The notes: a model not told the origin generated them from the letters alone. A stretch of DNA of 42,265 nt from Eggerthellaceae bacterium (GCA_017459925.1 JAFUCC010000016.1:1-42265); one strand, 5' to 3'. Counted from the first letter of the stretch, positions 16,205 through 25,878 are shown. Translations and numbers: made by a program.

Positions 16205-18370
16205 CTAACACACGTCGATGGGCTCGAGGCCCATGTTCACAATGAAGCTGTACGGCATTTTCACGGCCATTTGCGAGGCTGTCCCGCCGTTCAGGGTGCG
16301 CTCGACGCGCCACGCATCGCATACGCTGAAGAATGACGGGGTCTCGAGCAGGTTCAACGCCCGATCCCAGCCACCGCGCAAGATGCCGTTGTACAAGTCG
16401 GGGTTGATGGTGGCGTTTGGCGCAATTCGCAATATGTCGTCAATGCGCGTGCGCAGAAGCGCGTCTTGCTGATCGAGCCCTTTAGCCCGCTCGGTAAGAG
16501 CGCCTCGACGCTTCTGCCGATACAGAATCTCTTGCTTCTTCTTGAATGCGGCATAAGCCGAAAGCCGTGCGCCGAGGCGGTTCGCGTCGGAATGAAGATT
16601 CGCCAGCAGCCGCGAGATAACTCCATTGAAACTGCGATACGAGTCGCGGACGTTATTGCGCATCCGAAGCAGAGTAATGGCCACCGTTGCAAGCAGCACA
16701 AGGCAACACGCCACCGTTACAAGCCAGGCCGACGCATTCGAAGCCGCCCCGCCCATGATGCCAAAGCAGTAGGGAGCGAGCCCTATGAACAGCGCCACGC
16801 ACGCGGCGATTGCCGCAAAGATTGCTTGCGACTTGCTCGGGCGCCTGCCGATCGACTCGACGATGGCATCGCTTGCATCATCGATGCTCGAGCGGTGAGA
16901 CGCTATGTTGAACGACTGAAGCCCCACATCGCGCGCAAGGTCGTACTCCATCGCCTGCACCTCGTCCTCGAGCTCGGCGCGTTGGTATCCGTTCAGAACG
17001 CAGTATTCCAACACGCTCGGGTCAAGCGTGTTGGACATGCGGAACCGGGCTGCGGCCATGGAAAGCCCACGGGCAGGGGCGCGCAGCAGCGAGCGGAACT
17101 CGTCAAGGATGGATGCGCGTTGGCGAGCCCACACAGACCGGTCGTTTTCTGGCGCGTCCTTGATGAAGCCAACCTCGTTCGGGTCAGCATGCAAACCCGA
17201 TTCGTCCACCGAGTCGAATGACACGGCGATGCTCGTCGTGCAATCGGGGACCTCGCTCATGAACAGGTCGGAAGTGGCAAGCTTCAGCTCCTCGCTTTCG
17301 AGCTCCAACGCAATGCGCCGGCGAACCGCCGACCATTCGGTGTAGCGCCGCGAGAAAACGGAGTCGAGCTGCTCTTCGTCTAAATCGACGTGAATCTCGT
17401 GCACCTTGTACGGACGCAGGTAAGATGGCGGGACGTCCGCCACCACGATAGCCAGCACGCTGAGCCAGAAGTGAAACCAAGGGTCGCGTTTCGTGGCAGA
17501 CGCGACGCCGCCGGTTTGGGACTTCGGCGATTCGGACGCATCGGACGCATGCTCGTCGGGCGTCGCCGCTGCAAGCCTGTCGCACACGATGAAGCGTGCC
17601 GAGGACGGGTAGCTGTTTCGCTGCCAGAACCCCAGGGGCACCTCGACCTCGAGCTCGGCCCTCTCTTCATCCGTGAGCCCTTCCAACCCTTTCCAGTTGG
17701 CCTTTTCGATGAGCTCGATTTCGCGGCTCTCGCGGAGCTGTCGTTCCTCCTCGAAGTCGCTGCGGCGCTCTTGGGCGAGATCGGAGTCGATATCTCGCGG
17801 GGTGATGCAAAGCAGTTCTTGCGGGCGGGCCACGCCGAGGCGATACCGCTTCAGCAGGTCGTAGCGCTCGTCCGATTGCGGAAGCAACACTTCGAACTCG
17901 TTGAGGCTTATGGCCTCGTCAGCAAGGATGATGTCATCGGGCCTGTCGGATGCATCCGCCGCTTCGCGGCCCGATTTTGCAAAATCGGGCCATTCAATCA
18001 CCGACTTTTCGGGCAGGCCTCCGAGCATTTGGGCAAGTCTCACAACGGGGCGCTGCGATTCCCGCAAGGGCTCTCCCGCAGAAACGTCGTAGTTTTCGGG
18101 AAAGTCGTACGGATTGTCGAAATGCCGGTCGGTTTCCGGTTCAACCATCTCCTTGCGCAGGTCGCATACGATGATTGCTCGCCACGACTCCTCGTCTCCC
18201 ACGATGTCAGCCAATTCCGGCACGGCGGCGCTGACCGACATCCCATCGGGATGCCAGTCGCACACGTCGAACGCGCCCGCTTCGCCGTATTCGTCGAGCA
18301 CGAAGTCGTAGCGCAAAAACGAGCTCCAGACCTCTTCGTCGGCTTTGTCGATAAACAGTACCGTTTTCAT
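16205..18370 (-). CDS. Membrane protein of unknown function, two central-late spans
   Basis: 721 residues. The N-terminus (MKTVLFIDKADEEVW) alternates hydrophobic strands and acidic loops like a small Rossmann or receiver-type domain that runs to about residue 130. A charged coiled-coil-like region (about 195-235) follows, then an alpha/beta region. Two spans lie near 525-550 and 560-585, followed by a basic cytoplasmic helical tail with repeated Arg/Lys. It starts 10 nt after the stop of the tubulin-like gene and ends 8 nt before the next start, so it is surely co-expressed. It may link the tubulin-like polymer to the membrane (inference only). No known domain was recognised. Confidence 0.78.
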   Translation of the reverse strand: MKTVLFIDKADEEVWSSFLRYDFVLDEYGEAGAFDVCDWHPDGMSVSAAVPELADIVGDEESWRAIIVCDLRKEMVEPETDRHFDNPYDFPENYDVSAGEPLRESQRPVVRLAQMLGGLPEKSVIEWPDFAKSGREAADASDRPDDIILADEAISLNEFEVLLPQSDERYDLLKRYRLGVARPQELLCITPRDIDSDLAQERRSDFEEERQLRESREIELIEKANWKGLEGLTDEERAELEVEVPLGFWQRNSYPSSARFIVCDRLAAATPDEHASDASESPKSQTGGVASATKRDPWFHFWLSVLAIVVADVPPSYLRPYKVHEIHVDLDEEQLDSVFSRRYTEWSAVRRRIALELESEELKLATSDLFMSEVPDCTTSIAVSFDSVDESGLHADPNEVGFIKDAPENDRSVWARQRASILDEFRSLLRAPARGLSMAAARFRMSNTLDPSVLEYCVLNGYQRAELEDEVQAMEYDLARDVGLQSFNIASHRSSIDDASDAIVESIGRRPSKSQAIFAAIAACVALFIGLAPYCFGIMGGAASNASAWLVTVACCLVLLATVAITLLRMRNNVRDSYRSFNGVISRLLANLHSDANRLGARLSAYAAFKKKQEILYRQKRRGALTERAKGLDQQDALLRTRIDDILRIAPNATINPDLYNGILRGGWDRALNLLETPSFFSVCDAWRVERTLNGGTASQMAVKMPYSFIVNMGLEPIDVC

Positions 18371-18380
18371 GTCTCAGCTG

Positions 18381-21300
18381 CTAACGAATCGAGCGCCAGG
18401 CCTTCTCGATGCCAACCTGAACCTTCTTCATCCGCTCGAAGCGGCTGTCGACTGGCTCGAGGAAGCTAAGCGTCTTCTCGCGAATGGTGTTCACCACGCC
18501 GTTCGTCCCGATGCCCGGAAACGCGCGCTCGACGCTTACGAGGTTGCGTTCGAACAGCAGGTACTGCTCTTCGAAGAACTGGCCGCTCTGGTCGTCGAGG
18601 TCATCAGAGCTCGTGAAGTTAGCCAAATGGGCTCGCACGATGCTGAAGATGCTCTCAATCATGGTGTCGATCTCGCCGCTGCGCGTCTCAGACTGCGGAA
18701 GCGAGATGCGGTAGTACACGGGAATCTCGAGTATCGATCTGCGGGCGCGATCGCCAGCCGGAGCGGCGGGCTGTTCCTCGTCGACGCCGAAATCCCATCC
18801 AAAATTGTCGACCTCTTCGTCACCGAGACCGAAAAAGTCGGTGACAAGCGCCGTGTCGAGGCGATGTGCAGGTTTCGAGGCGGCGTCCGCGTCGCGTTCT
18901 TTCAGCGAAAGGATGTCCGCAATGATGAGGCGCGCCGCTTCCTTCACGGCGTCATCGTTCCAGGAGCGCTTGAACGCCTCGGAGCGCACGTTCTTCAGCA
19001 GCTTGCAGCTTTCGATGGAAAGGCCGACCGTGTTGTTCCTTTCGCGCGTCAGCTCCTCGGCGCTGCGCGATATGAGCTTCTTCACGGCCCGCGGGTTGAA
19101 CTTCATGGCGTCGTACACTTCGTAGAAACGGTCGCACGGCGTGCCGTTCGACACCCACAGATGGGTTTCCTTCTGGCGTGCGGTGCTGGTCAGGTAGTAC
19201 ACATCGTCGCCTGTGGAAATCTGACGCGCCTTGAACTGCTGGTAAATGAGGCCGAACAGATACGCGTGGACGATTTCTTCCCTGATGAGAGCTTCATGCT
19301 CCTCGTTCAAGTCGGGCAGCGCCTCGACCAAATGCCAGTTCTTGTCGATGTGGGGCGTAATGAGCTTGTTTTCCTTCAGGTTGGGCGAGAGTTGGTTCAC
19401 CAACATGAAGTACGCATGGTGGTACTCGCCTTCCGGCATGGGTTGCATGCCGCCATGTGCAGGCGCGTACTTCGGCAGGTTGGTGGCGCAGAAGCCGTAC
19501 ATCGAACGGTAGAACATGATGGAGTACTTGCTGTACTCGCGCGAAGGGAGTTTCGTCGCGTTGTACTGCGCGAGCTTTTCCGTGAGCGCCTCGGCGTATC
19601 CGCCCGCGTTATCCAGGATGCTCTCGGAATAGGCGCAGGTCTTGAACGTGCGCGGCGTCTCGCCGACGGGCGGCTCGATGAACGGGGCGGCCAGGTGGAA
19701 CGTCTGGTCAAACACGGTGCGCAGGTAGCTGTTGACATAGGATGCTTGCTCGTCTTTGCCGGAGAACGGGCCGTCGTGCAGGTACACGGCCTCGGCGGCG
19801 ATGGCCTGCGCCACGTTCTTGTCGACGACGAGCGGGTAACCCTGCGTCGGGTCCATGACGCGCTCGACCCAGTAATCGACGATGGTCTCGTTGAAGATAT
19901 CCTTGAATGCCTGGTTCTTCACCTCGTTCGAGCGCTCGGTCTTATTCACCTTCGTGAACGCGAGCAAGCTGTTGTAAATACGGCCGCACAGCTCGAACGG
20001 CAGCTCGGACGTGTCGCCCTTCACCGGACATTCGTCCTTCAGACCCTGCAGGCACCTGGTGGATGCGCACACGTAGCGGTGCGTCTGGCCTTCGACGTCG
20101 TTCTTGTAGCGCGGATCGTTCTCGATGGAATCGGCCTCGGTAGTCAGGTTGTCGATTTGCTGGCCAAGGTACGAGTAGAAGCCCTCGAATGCATCGCTGA
20201 GTGCGTCGACGTATTTCTTCGCCTCGACGAGGAACGCCTTCTTCACCGTGAACTCGAGGCGCTTGTCGATGTTCTTCTTGAAGCGGGTAAGGCCATCGGC
20301 TTGACCCAACATGAGGGAAATGGTCGACTCGTCAAGCGATGCGCCGCCCTGCCACGGAAGCGACAGCTTAATCTTCCGCTTGCCTTTCTTCCCCTTCTTG
20401 CCGTCATCCTCGACCTCTTCGGCAGCGTCGTCCTGCCGGTCTTGGAGGTCGATGAAGCTTTTGATGGCGCTCTTCGCGGACGCGATGTTCGATTCGCAGT
20501 CCTCGATCTCCTCCGCCAGGTTCAGCGAGGATTGGTAGAGCATGTAGCGCACCGCGCCGGGGTGAATGGCGCCAACGCCCGACCCGTCCTCGATCCTGAG
20601 CAGGCTTTCGATTTGCCAAGGCGAGGAGTTCGATTCCAGAGGGTTGCTGTTGAAATCGGAAACCAGGTACGTGGCGGCGGCGATGCGACTTGCCGCCGTT
20701 TCGACCTCGTTGTCGATGGCGGCATTGTAGCGGCGCGCCACCTCGTAAAAACGCTCGTACTGGGCGGTGAGCTCGGAAACGGGGTCGTCAGAATCGTCTG
20801 CGACCATTTCGATGCCCTCGTTCGTCGTCTGGATGGCCGCCTCTTCGAACTGCGCGATGGCGTGCTGCATGTCGCTGCACTGCCTTCCGAGCTCGGATTC
20901 GATGACGTTCTCTGCGCGGGTCATGACCGCATCGGGGAACTCGTCGGCAGGCCATTCGCGCATGATGCGCCCGCCTTCGCCTTCGTATTCCGTGTACACG
21001 CGCCGGCCAATCTTCTTGTAGAACGGCACGCCGTCCATGAGGCTCTTGAACGTGCTGCTGTAGTAATCGGCGATCTTCAGCTCGTCATCGTCGCGGCGCA
21101 TGCGCTCGTACTGCGTGTCGAGCTCGAGCCACTCCTGCGAGATGTTGTCAGCCGCCCACCGCAGGCCGATGTAGCGCTGCACCTGGTCGACGGGGTATTC
21201 CAAGAACGACGAACCAGCGCCGCAGTAACGGCTGCGCCCGTTGTTGGCCGCAAGGTTGCGGATGATGTTGTCCTCGCTGGAATTGCTCCGCGCCGACACG

Positions 21301-22157
21301 GCAGATAGCGCCTGGGCGTAGATTGTCTCGGCTGCATGCTGCAGGTACGCATCGTGGCTTGGCAAGTGCTCGCCTTCGCTGTTGATGGCGTCCATCAAGA
21401 ACACGAAGTGGTACGGCAGGATGTTCGGATAATCCACGCGCTCGCCCGACCCCGGCTGCGGCGCATTGAACACGACGTGCTTGAACTCGTCGCCTTCGCC
21501 GGCGTATTCCTTGCGGAAGAACGCGTCGATCTCTCGGATGGTGGCATAGGCGTTGCAGCGCAGGCTGTTGCGCTCTTCCTCGTCGACAATGAGGTCGAAG
21601 ATGGTGTCGGGCTCGAGGAAGAAACCGCGGATGATGGCCGAGTTGTCCTGGTAACGCGTGATGAGGAAGTTGCGGATGAACATGGCCACGGGAAGCACCA
21701 AGCCCGAGCCCGTGCCGCCGTTGTTCGAGCCCACCAGCATGATGCGCATTTCCTGGCGCATGGTCTCGCCGGAAAGGTTGTGCAGCTTCTCGATGGCCTT
21801 TTCCAGCTCGGACATGTAGCCCTGCTCGATGGCGTGGTCGAGCGCCAGGCGCGACACGGCGCGAACCTGGCCGGCGCCTTCGGTGAAAGGTTTTCCGGTA
21901 AGGCCATCGTTCACGGGGAACCACAAGTCGCGCGCATAGGGGTTCTGGTCGAGCGCGCCTCCTACCGTGCCGCGTGGCGAGGTCTGCACCGTGAAGATGC
22001 GCGGGAAGTTCTCCTTGGTGTCGCGCAGGTCGTTCACGTCGGTGTCCATGACCACCAGTTCGACGTTCGAGAGGCCCTCGCGATCGATCATCTTCGAGAT
22101 GCGCTTGACCACCTTCTGGCCCATGCCGCCCAAGCCTACGATAAGTGTTGCCGCCAT
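18381..22157 (-). CDS. Tubulin-like GTPase (Tubulin_2 type)
   Basis: 1258 residues from the ATG at 22157, preceded by AAAGGA; an ATG 15 codons upstream lacks a ribosome site. The N-terminus LIVGLGGMGQKVVKRI is the first nucleotide loop, and SNNGGTGSG (GGTGSG at 147-152) is the tubulin/FtsZ T4 signature; MDTD near 38-40 and a strand-helix pattern between them fit the same fold. The protein is three times longer than FtsZ: after about residue 400 it continues with long helical regions, including a Lys-rich patch KKGKKGKRKIK near 630 and several Cys. This agrees with the Pfam Tubulin_2 family of large bacterial proteins. It is the second gene of the operon, just after the vWA gene. GTP binding and polymer formation are family-based expectations. 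Confidence 0.88.
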   Translation of the reverse strand: MAATLIVGLGGMGQKVVKRISKMIDREGLSNVELVVMDTDVNDLRDTKENFPRIFTVQTSPRGTVGGALDQNPYARDLWFPVNDGLTGKPFTEGAGQVRAVSRLALDHAIEQGYMSELEKAIEKLHNLSGETMRQEMRIMLVGSNNGGTGSGLVLPVAMFIRNFLITRYQDNSAIIRGFFLEPDTIFDLIVDEEERNSLRCNAYATIREIDAFFRKEYAGEGDEFKHVVFNAPQPGSGERVDYPNILPYHFVFLMDAINSEGEHLPSHDAYLQHAAETIYAQALSAVSARSNSSEDNIIRNLAANNGRSRYCGAGSSFLEYPVDQVQRYIGLRWAADNISQEWLELDTQYERMRRDDDELKIADYYSSTFKSLMDGVPFYKKIGRRVYTEYEGEGGRIMREWPADEFPDAVMTRAENVIESELGRQCSDMQHAIAQFEEAAIQTTNEGIEMVADDSDDPVSELTAQYERFYEVARRYNAAIDNEVETAASRIAAATYLVSDFNSNPLESNSSPWQIESLLRIEDGSGVGAIHPGAVRYMLYQSSLNLAEEIEDCESNIASAKSAIKSFIDLQDRQDDAAEEVEDDGKKGKKGKRKIKLSLPWQGGASLDESTISLMLGQADGLTRFKKNIDKRLEFTVKKAFLVEAKKYVDALSDAFEGFYSYLGQQIDNLTTEADSIENDPRYKNDVEGQTHRYVCASTRCLQGLKDECPVKGDTSELPFELCGRIYNSLLAFTKVNKTERSNEVKNQAFKDIFNETIVDYWVERVMDPTQGYPLVVDKNVAQAIAAEAVYLHDGPFSGKDEQASYVNSYLRTVFDQTFHLAAPFIEPPVGETPRTFKTCAYSESILDNAGGYAEALTEKLAQYNATKLPSREYSKYSIMFYRSMYGFCATNLPKYAPAHGGMQPMPEGEYHHAYFMLVNQLSPNLKENKLITPHIDKNWHLVEALPDLNEEHEALIREEIVHAYLFGLIYQQFKARQISTGDDVYYLTSTARQKETHLWVSNGTPCDRFYEVYDAMKFNPRAVKKLISRSAEELTRERNNTVGLSIESCKLLKNVRSEAFKRSWNDDAVKEAARLIIADILSLKERDADAASKPAHRLDTALVTDFFGLGDEEVDNFGWDFGVDEEQPAAPAGDRARRSILEIPVYYRISLPQSETRSGEIDTMIESIFSIVRAHLANFTSSDDLDDQSGQFFEEQYLLFERNLVSVERAFPGIGTNGVVNTIREKTLSFLEPVDSRFERMKKVQVGIEKAWRSIR

Positions 22158-22205
22158 GCCTAATCCTTTCTTCCTTACCTGCTGCGCAGGCGCTTTCCCC
22201 ATGCT

Positions 22206-24470
22206 TTAGAACGTGATTCGGTACGTCGCTTCCTCGGGTTTGCTCCAGCCCTTCTTCTTGTGCGGCTTCTTTCCTTGGAAGTTGAAGCCGCCGCCAGGCG
22301 TGAATATCTGACGTTCTCCGCTGTACGACGGGTTGATGTACTTCTCGTTCGATCCCAAGAACTCGTCGCTCTTATGCTTGTCGAGCGTTGCGATGGTCGT
22401 ATCCGATAGGCGGACGCCCTTTTTACCGCGCTTGGTCTTCGCAGCCACGATGCCGATGGTTTTCTCGCCCAAGGGGAATCGCTCATTGAGCCGGTACACC
22501 GATGCTGCTTGACCTTTCACCGACACCTTGAGCGTGTTCGTTTCGGGTGCCCAGGGGGGCCAGATGGTATGTTCCTTCTTCTTCTGCGCGTATACGAGCT
22601 GCAAATCCTCGTTGTCTTTCACGCCCGATATGCGCGGCTTCAGCTTGGGCAAGCGCGGCTTGCGCAGCTCCATGATGATGAACGCGATGATGAGCAGCAG
22701 GATGAGCAAGATGATGAGCTGCAAAATGTGCATGCGCAGCCAATTCAGGAGCTTCTCCAAGAAAGAAAGGCCGCTGATTCCCACCTTGTCGGTGGTCGAC
22801 CCGCGCGAAAGACCGTTGCCCGTGTCGTACACGGCCGATATATCGAGGGGAACGTCGCCGGAAAGTGTTTGGGCCGAATCACCGTTGTACGCACCCAACC
22901 GCACTTCGTACGTCCCCGGCTCTTGACCTTGCGATGCCTCACTGAGTTCGATGCCTTCCGGCGTTCCGAAGAACCAGCCTAGGATCCCCTCTGGTTCGCT
23001 TGCAGTGGGTGCGACGACCGAGACCTTGGTCTCATCCCATTCCTCTTGCGAAAGCGGCTGGCCATCTTCCTTAGTCACCCGCACTACGATAGGGTCAGCT
23101 TCATCGAGCGAGTGGACATCAACCGGCTCGTTCGGCTTGCTCGCCACCGAAACGTTAAGAGGCGTGGCAGGCGGCGTTACCTCGACCCCCGTGTATTGCT
23201 GACGAACCTTCATGCCGTCAGCTGTCTCGGCAGTTGCAAGAAATACAGCAGTACCTCGCTCTAACGTGACTGCTTCGCCGGCGCCGACTTCTTGAACCTG
23301 AGCTCCATCGTCGACGCGCAACGAGAAGACCGCGTCATTAAGCAGGACAGAATCGAGTTCCTCACCCGTATCTGGATCCACGAAATCATACGAGACGTAA
23401 TACGTGCCAGCGCTCAAGACATTGTCGGAATTCGGTTCGAGAGAATAGGCGAAACCCGAATCATCCGTCAGCCCGATTGCTATGCCAACGTTCACTTGGT
23501 AGTAAACCTCGATGCTCTCGGCGCCGCTTATGTCGAAATGGCCCTCTCCCTTGGGAAGGTTGGCATCATAGGTGGCCACGACGCCTTGCAGGTTCGTGTT
23601 GGGGTTGTCGCCGCCGTACTGGTTCGGCCCGTCGGTCATGCGGTCGCGGTAGCGGACCTGGGCCAACGACGGCTTCACGGTGGAGCCATCCGATAGGGTC
23701 AGGTTGCCAACCTCGATATCGCCCCCTTGCGCGAACACGATAATCTTGCTCATGGGGACCTCAAGCGCAAGGTCGCCGTCCTCGGTGTACATCGACGAAT
23801 CGAGCGGCATGCGGCCGAAGATGAGGTTGGCGATGTCGGTCATTTTCTCGAGGATGTTGCTGCTCGAAGCTGATTCCACGTACACACGGCGCTGCTCATC
23901 TGCGGCGATAAGCTCGGCTTGGTCGCCAATGGCCAGATACACTACGACTATTCCCTGGTCAACCGCTTCGTTGACAGCCTGTCTTACGTCATCAAGCGCT
24001 CCCCCCACGTTGAATTCTCCGTCGGTTGTTATGACGAGATACTTCTCGTCAGCTGGTTGCGAGAGAAGCCACTGGTACGCTTCGCGCGTTGCGCGGGGAT
24101 CGGTCCAGTCGGATGCCCCCAAATCGGTTGTGTGAACGGTCTTGGCGCGCTCGGCGGCATCCATCGCGCCCGTCAGGTGAAGCTTCTCGCCAGGAGCGTC
24201 CATCGCGTAGAGCGAGAGCGTATCGTTGTCGCCCATCATCGCCGCAAGGACCTCGAGGCTGTACTGGGCGTTGCACCATTTATCGGACCCGTTGGCCATG
24301 CTGCCTGAATTGTCGTAGGCGATTGCGATAGCGCGGGAAGCGCCCGTATCGACTTCGTCCGCATAGGCGACGTTTCCCGCATCGGCAAAGGCGGCCGCCA
24401 TGAAACACGTCGAAAGCAAGACCACAACAAGCTCGAACGAAAGGGTCAAGAGCTTTCGCAGCTGTTCCAT
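22206..24470 (-). CDS. Exported vWA-domain protein with one membrane span
   Basis: 754 residues. I placed the start at the ATG at 24470 because a good signal peptide (MEQLRKLLTLSFELVVVLL) begins there and the longer frame covers the operator. The vWA domain has a complete MIDAS: DNSGSM (D53, S55, S57), a Thr in the following loop, and TTDGEF. Several Ig-like beta domains follow (about 240-500), then one strong span near 580-600 (QLIILLILLLIIAFIIM) and a basic cytosolic tail of about 150 residues. The vWA part should therefore lie outside and the tail inside. First gene of the operon; 48 nt separate it from the tubulin-like gene. vWA proteins bind partners through metal, so it may sense or recruit an outside ligand (inference). 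Confidence 0.88.
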   Translation of the reverse strand: MEQLRKLLTLSFELVVVLLSTCFMAAAFADAGNVAYADEVDTGASRAIAIAYDNSGSMANGSDKWCNAQYSLEVLAAMMGDNDTLSLYAMDAPGEKLHLTGAMDAAERAKTVHTTDLGASDWTDPRATREAYQWLLSQPADEKYLVITTDGEFNVGGALDDVRQAVNEAVDQGIVVVYLAIGDQAELIAADEQRRVYVESASSSNILEKMTDIANLIFGRMPLDSSMYTEDGDLALEVPMSKIIVFAQGGDIEVGNLTLSDGSTVKPSLAQVRYRDRMTDGPNQYGGDNPNTNLQGVVATYDANLPKGEGHFDISGAESIEVYYQVNVGIAIGLTDDSGFAYSLEPNSDNVLSAGTYYVSYDFVDPDTGEELDSVLLNDAVFSLRVDDGAQVQEVGAGEAVTLERGTAVFLATAETADGMKVRQQYTGVEVTPPATPLNVSVASKPNEPVDVHSLDEADPIVVRVTKEDGQPLSQEEWDETKVSVVAPTASEPEGILGWFFGTPEGIELSEASQGQEPGTYEVRLGAYNGDSAQTLSGDVPLDISAVYDTGNGLSRGSTTDKVGISGLSFLEKLLNWLRMHILQLIILLILLLIIAFIIMELRKPRLPKLKPRISGVKDNEDLQLVYAQKKKEHTIWPPWAPETNTLKVSVKGQAASVYRLNERFPLGEKTIGIVAAKTKRGKKGVRLSDTTIATLDKHKSDEFLGSNEKYINPSYSGERQIFTPGGGFNFQGKKPHKKKGWSKPEEATYRITF

Positions 24471-24570
24471 CCGCGTACCCGCGCTTTCATTAACGTGTGA
24501 CGCCACGGACAAACGTTGTTGTGCGGTTGAAGTTGATTGGAACGCTCTGCGCTGGCCGTCTTTAATTTCA

Positions 24571-24622
24571 AATTGAGTCCTTTTGGACTCAATTAGTATA
24601 TCAGCCGCGGGAGATTCGTCAA
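24571..24622 (-). promoter_or_regulatory. Operon promoter with perfect palindromic operator
   Basis: Minus-strand -35 TTGACG (24622-24617) and -10 TATACT (24600-24595) are 16 bp apart. Immediately downstream, over the expected start site, lies a perfect palindrome AATTGAGTCC-TTTT-GGACTCAATT (24571-24594; 10-bp arms). This is a classic repressor position and would silence the nine-gene operon. The divergent XRE gene is the likely repressor. Confidence 0.75.
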
Positions 24623-24699
24623 ATAACCCGACGAACAACCTCTCGTCTGTAGCCCGTTTCCAAACAACGTGCTTTCAGTTACCACCATGTTCGATAACG

Positions 24700-24716
24700 G
24701 TGTCCTATCGGACTCA
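24700..24716 (+). promoter_or_regulatory. Second operator-like palindrome before the XRE gene
   Basis: GTCC-TATC-GGAC at 24702-24713, followed by TC, repeats the inner part of the operator at 24571-24594 with the same 4-nt spacer and GGACTC half-site. It lies in the leader of the XRE regulator, where it could give autoregulation. Confidence 0.55.
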
Positions 24717-24737
24717 TTCCGAAGCCCGCTTCACCAT

Positions 24738-25070
24738 ATGCTTGTCCACATGACAGCCCAAACGCGAGAAGCCCTCGGCAACCGGATTCGGGAACTGCGC
24801 AAGGCAAACGGCCTTTCGCAGCAGAAACTTGCGCTTATGGTCAACGTTGAGCGCAGCTATTTGGCGAAACTCGAGCAAGGGAAGCGAAACCCTAGCATCG
24901 ATTGTTTGGAAAAGATCGCCGGTGGACTGGACGTGACGCTATCGGAACTGTTTGCGGGCCTCGAGACAAGCGGCACCGACGCGATTCGTAACCCCAAGGC
25001 TGACGCCATCTCGATAGCCTCTTCCTCCGTTCGCAACGGCTACTTCGCTCTTAAGCTCCCATCGGAATAG
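24738..25070 (+). CDS. XRE-family transcription regulator
   Basis: 110 residues from the ATG at 24738; the ATG at 24750 (MTAQTREALG) is equally possible, and the open frame further upstream includes the second operator so is unlikely to be coding. Helix-turn-helix: GNRIRELRKANGLSQQKLAL, then VERSYLAKLEQGKRNPSI, a textbook Cro/CI fold. The C-terminal part is short, without a sensor domain. It is divergent from the vWA/tubulin operon; two matching palindromes flank the intergenic region. It most likely represses both itself and the operon. Confident family call, inferred targets. Confidence 0.88.
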   Translation: MLVHMTAQTREALGNRIRELRKANGLSQQKLALMVNVERSYLAKLEQGKRNPSIDCLEKIAGGLDVTLSELFAGLETSGTDAIRNPKADAISIASSSVRNGYFALKLPSE

Positions 25071-25156
25071 ACTTGTGCCCATAGTCTCACCTCCTCCAGC
25101 AGCACTGGCCCACATGATAAAATCGGGATGACCGCCTCGTGAGAAGGGAGGGAACG

Positions 25157-25372
25157 ATGTCGGACGCCGAATCCCGCAAAGTCGATTACGTGGTGATGAT
25201 CATCAGCGAATACGCAAAATCGAAGGGGCTTTCCGTTAAGGGCGCCTTTTTCCAGCTGCTCGGATGCGGCGGAATCGACGCCCTCGACGAGTTCTACGAC
25301 ATCGAGCACACCCTGCCCGTCTCGTCGACGATCGAGGGGCTATCTGACCTCTACGCCAGGAGCGCATCATGA
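25157..25372 (+). CDS. DUF3791-like antitoxin candidate (first copy)
   Basis: 71 residues from the ATG at 25157, which follows GGGAGG; the frame opens six codons earlier. A single helix-rich domain: KVDYVVMIISEYAKSKGLSV, then a Gly-Cys turn and LYARSA at the end. It matches the DUF3791 family, small proteins encoded next to DUF3990. It overlaps the next gene by 4 nt (ATGA), so it is translationally coupled. In other genomes this pairing is proposed as a toxin-antitoxin system; this copy sits upstream of the toxin-like gene. Confidence 0.75.
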   Translation: MSDAESRKVDYVVMIISEYAKSKGLSVKGAFFQLLGCGGIDALDEFYDIEHTLPVSSTIEGLSDLYARSAS

Positions 25373-25878
25373 GGCTTTACCACGGGTCGAACGTCGAAAT
25401 CGAGCGCATCGACCTTTCCCTGGCGGTGCCGTTCAAGGATTTCGGCCGCGGGTTCTACCTAACCAGCATGCCCGAGCAGGCCGGGCGCATGGCGCTGCGG
25501 GTCGCCCGCTTCCGCGGCGGCCAAGCAGTGGTTACCGAATTCGAGGCACCCGACGACTTGCTCGAGAGCCCCGAGCTGAACATTCGCGTTTTCGACGGGG
25601 TGACGATCGAGTGGGCCCTCTTCGTGATTAACAACAGGAACCGCACGTTCAGCGACATCGCGTCGCCTGAATGCAACCACGACCAGAAGTACGACATCGT
25701 CTTCGGGCCCGTCGGCAACGACGACATCACCTTCCTGCTGGAGCAGTTCTCAAACGGGTACATAACCGAGGAGAGGCTGCGGGACGGGCTGGAGTTCAAG
25801 CGGGCGTCGGACCAGTACTCGTTCCATACCGAGCGCGCGATAGCGCGCCTGGCGAAACGCGGGGCATACCATGCCTGA
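25369..25878 (+). CDS. DUF3990 protein, ADP-ribosyltransferase-like
   Basis: 169 residues. The N-terminus MRLYHGSNVEIERIDL, then DFGRGFYLTSMPEQAGRMAL, is the typical start of DUF3990, whose fold resembles ADP-ribosyltransferases (the YHGS and FGxGFYLT segments shape the NAD pocket). A later FDGVTIEWALFVINNRN block is also family-typical. It lies between two DUF3791-like genes, overlapping the first by 4 nt and the second by 8 nt, so all three form one translational unit. If it is a toxin, NAD-dependent modification of a cell target would be its action; the target is unknown. Confidence 0.8.
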   Translation: MRLYHGSNVEIERIDLSLAVPFKDFGRGFYLTSMPEQAGRMALRVARFRGGQAVVTEFEAPDDLLESPELNIRVFDGVTIEWALFVINNRNRTFSDIASPECNHDQKYDIVFGPVGNDDITFLLEQFSNGYITEERLRDGLEFKRASDQYSFHTERAIARLAKRGAYHA

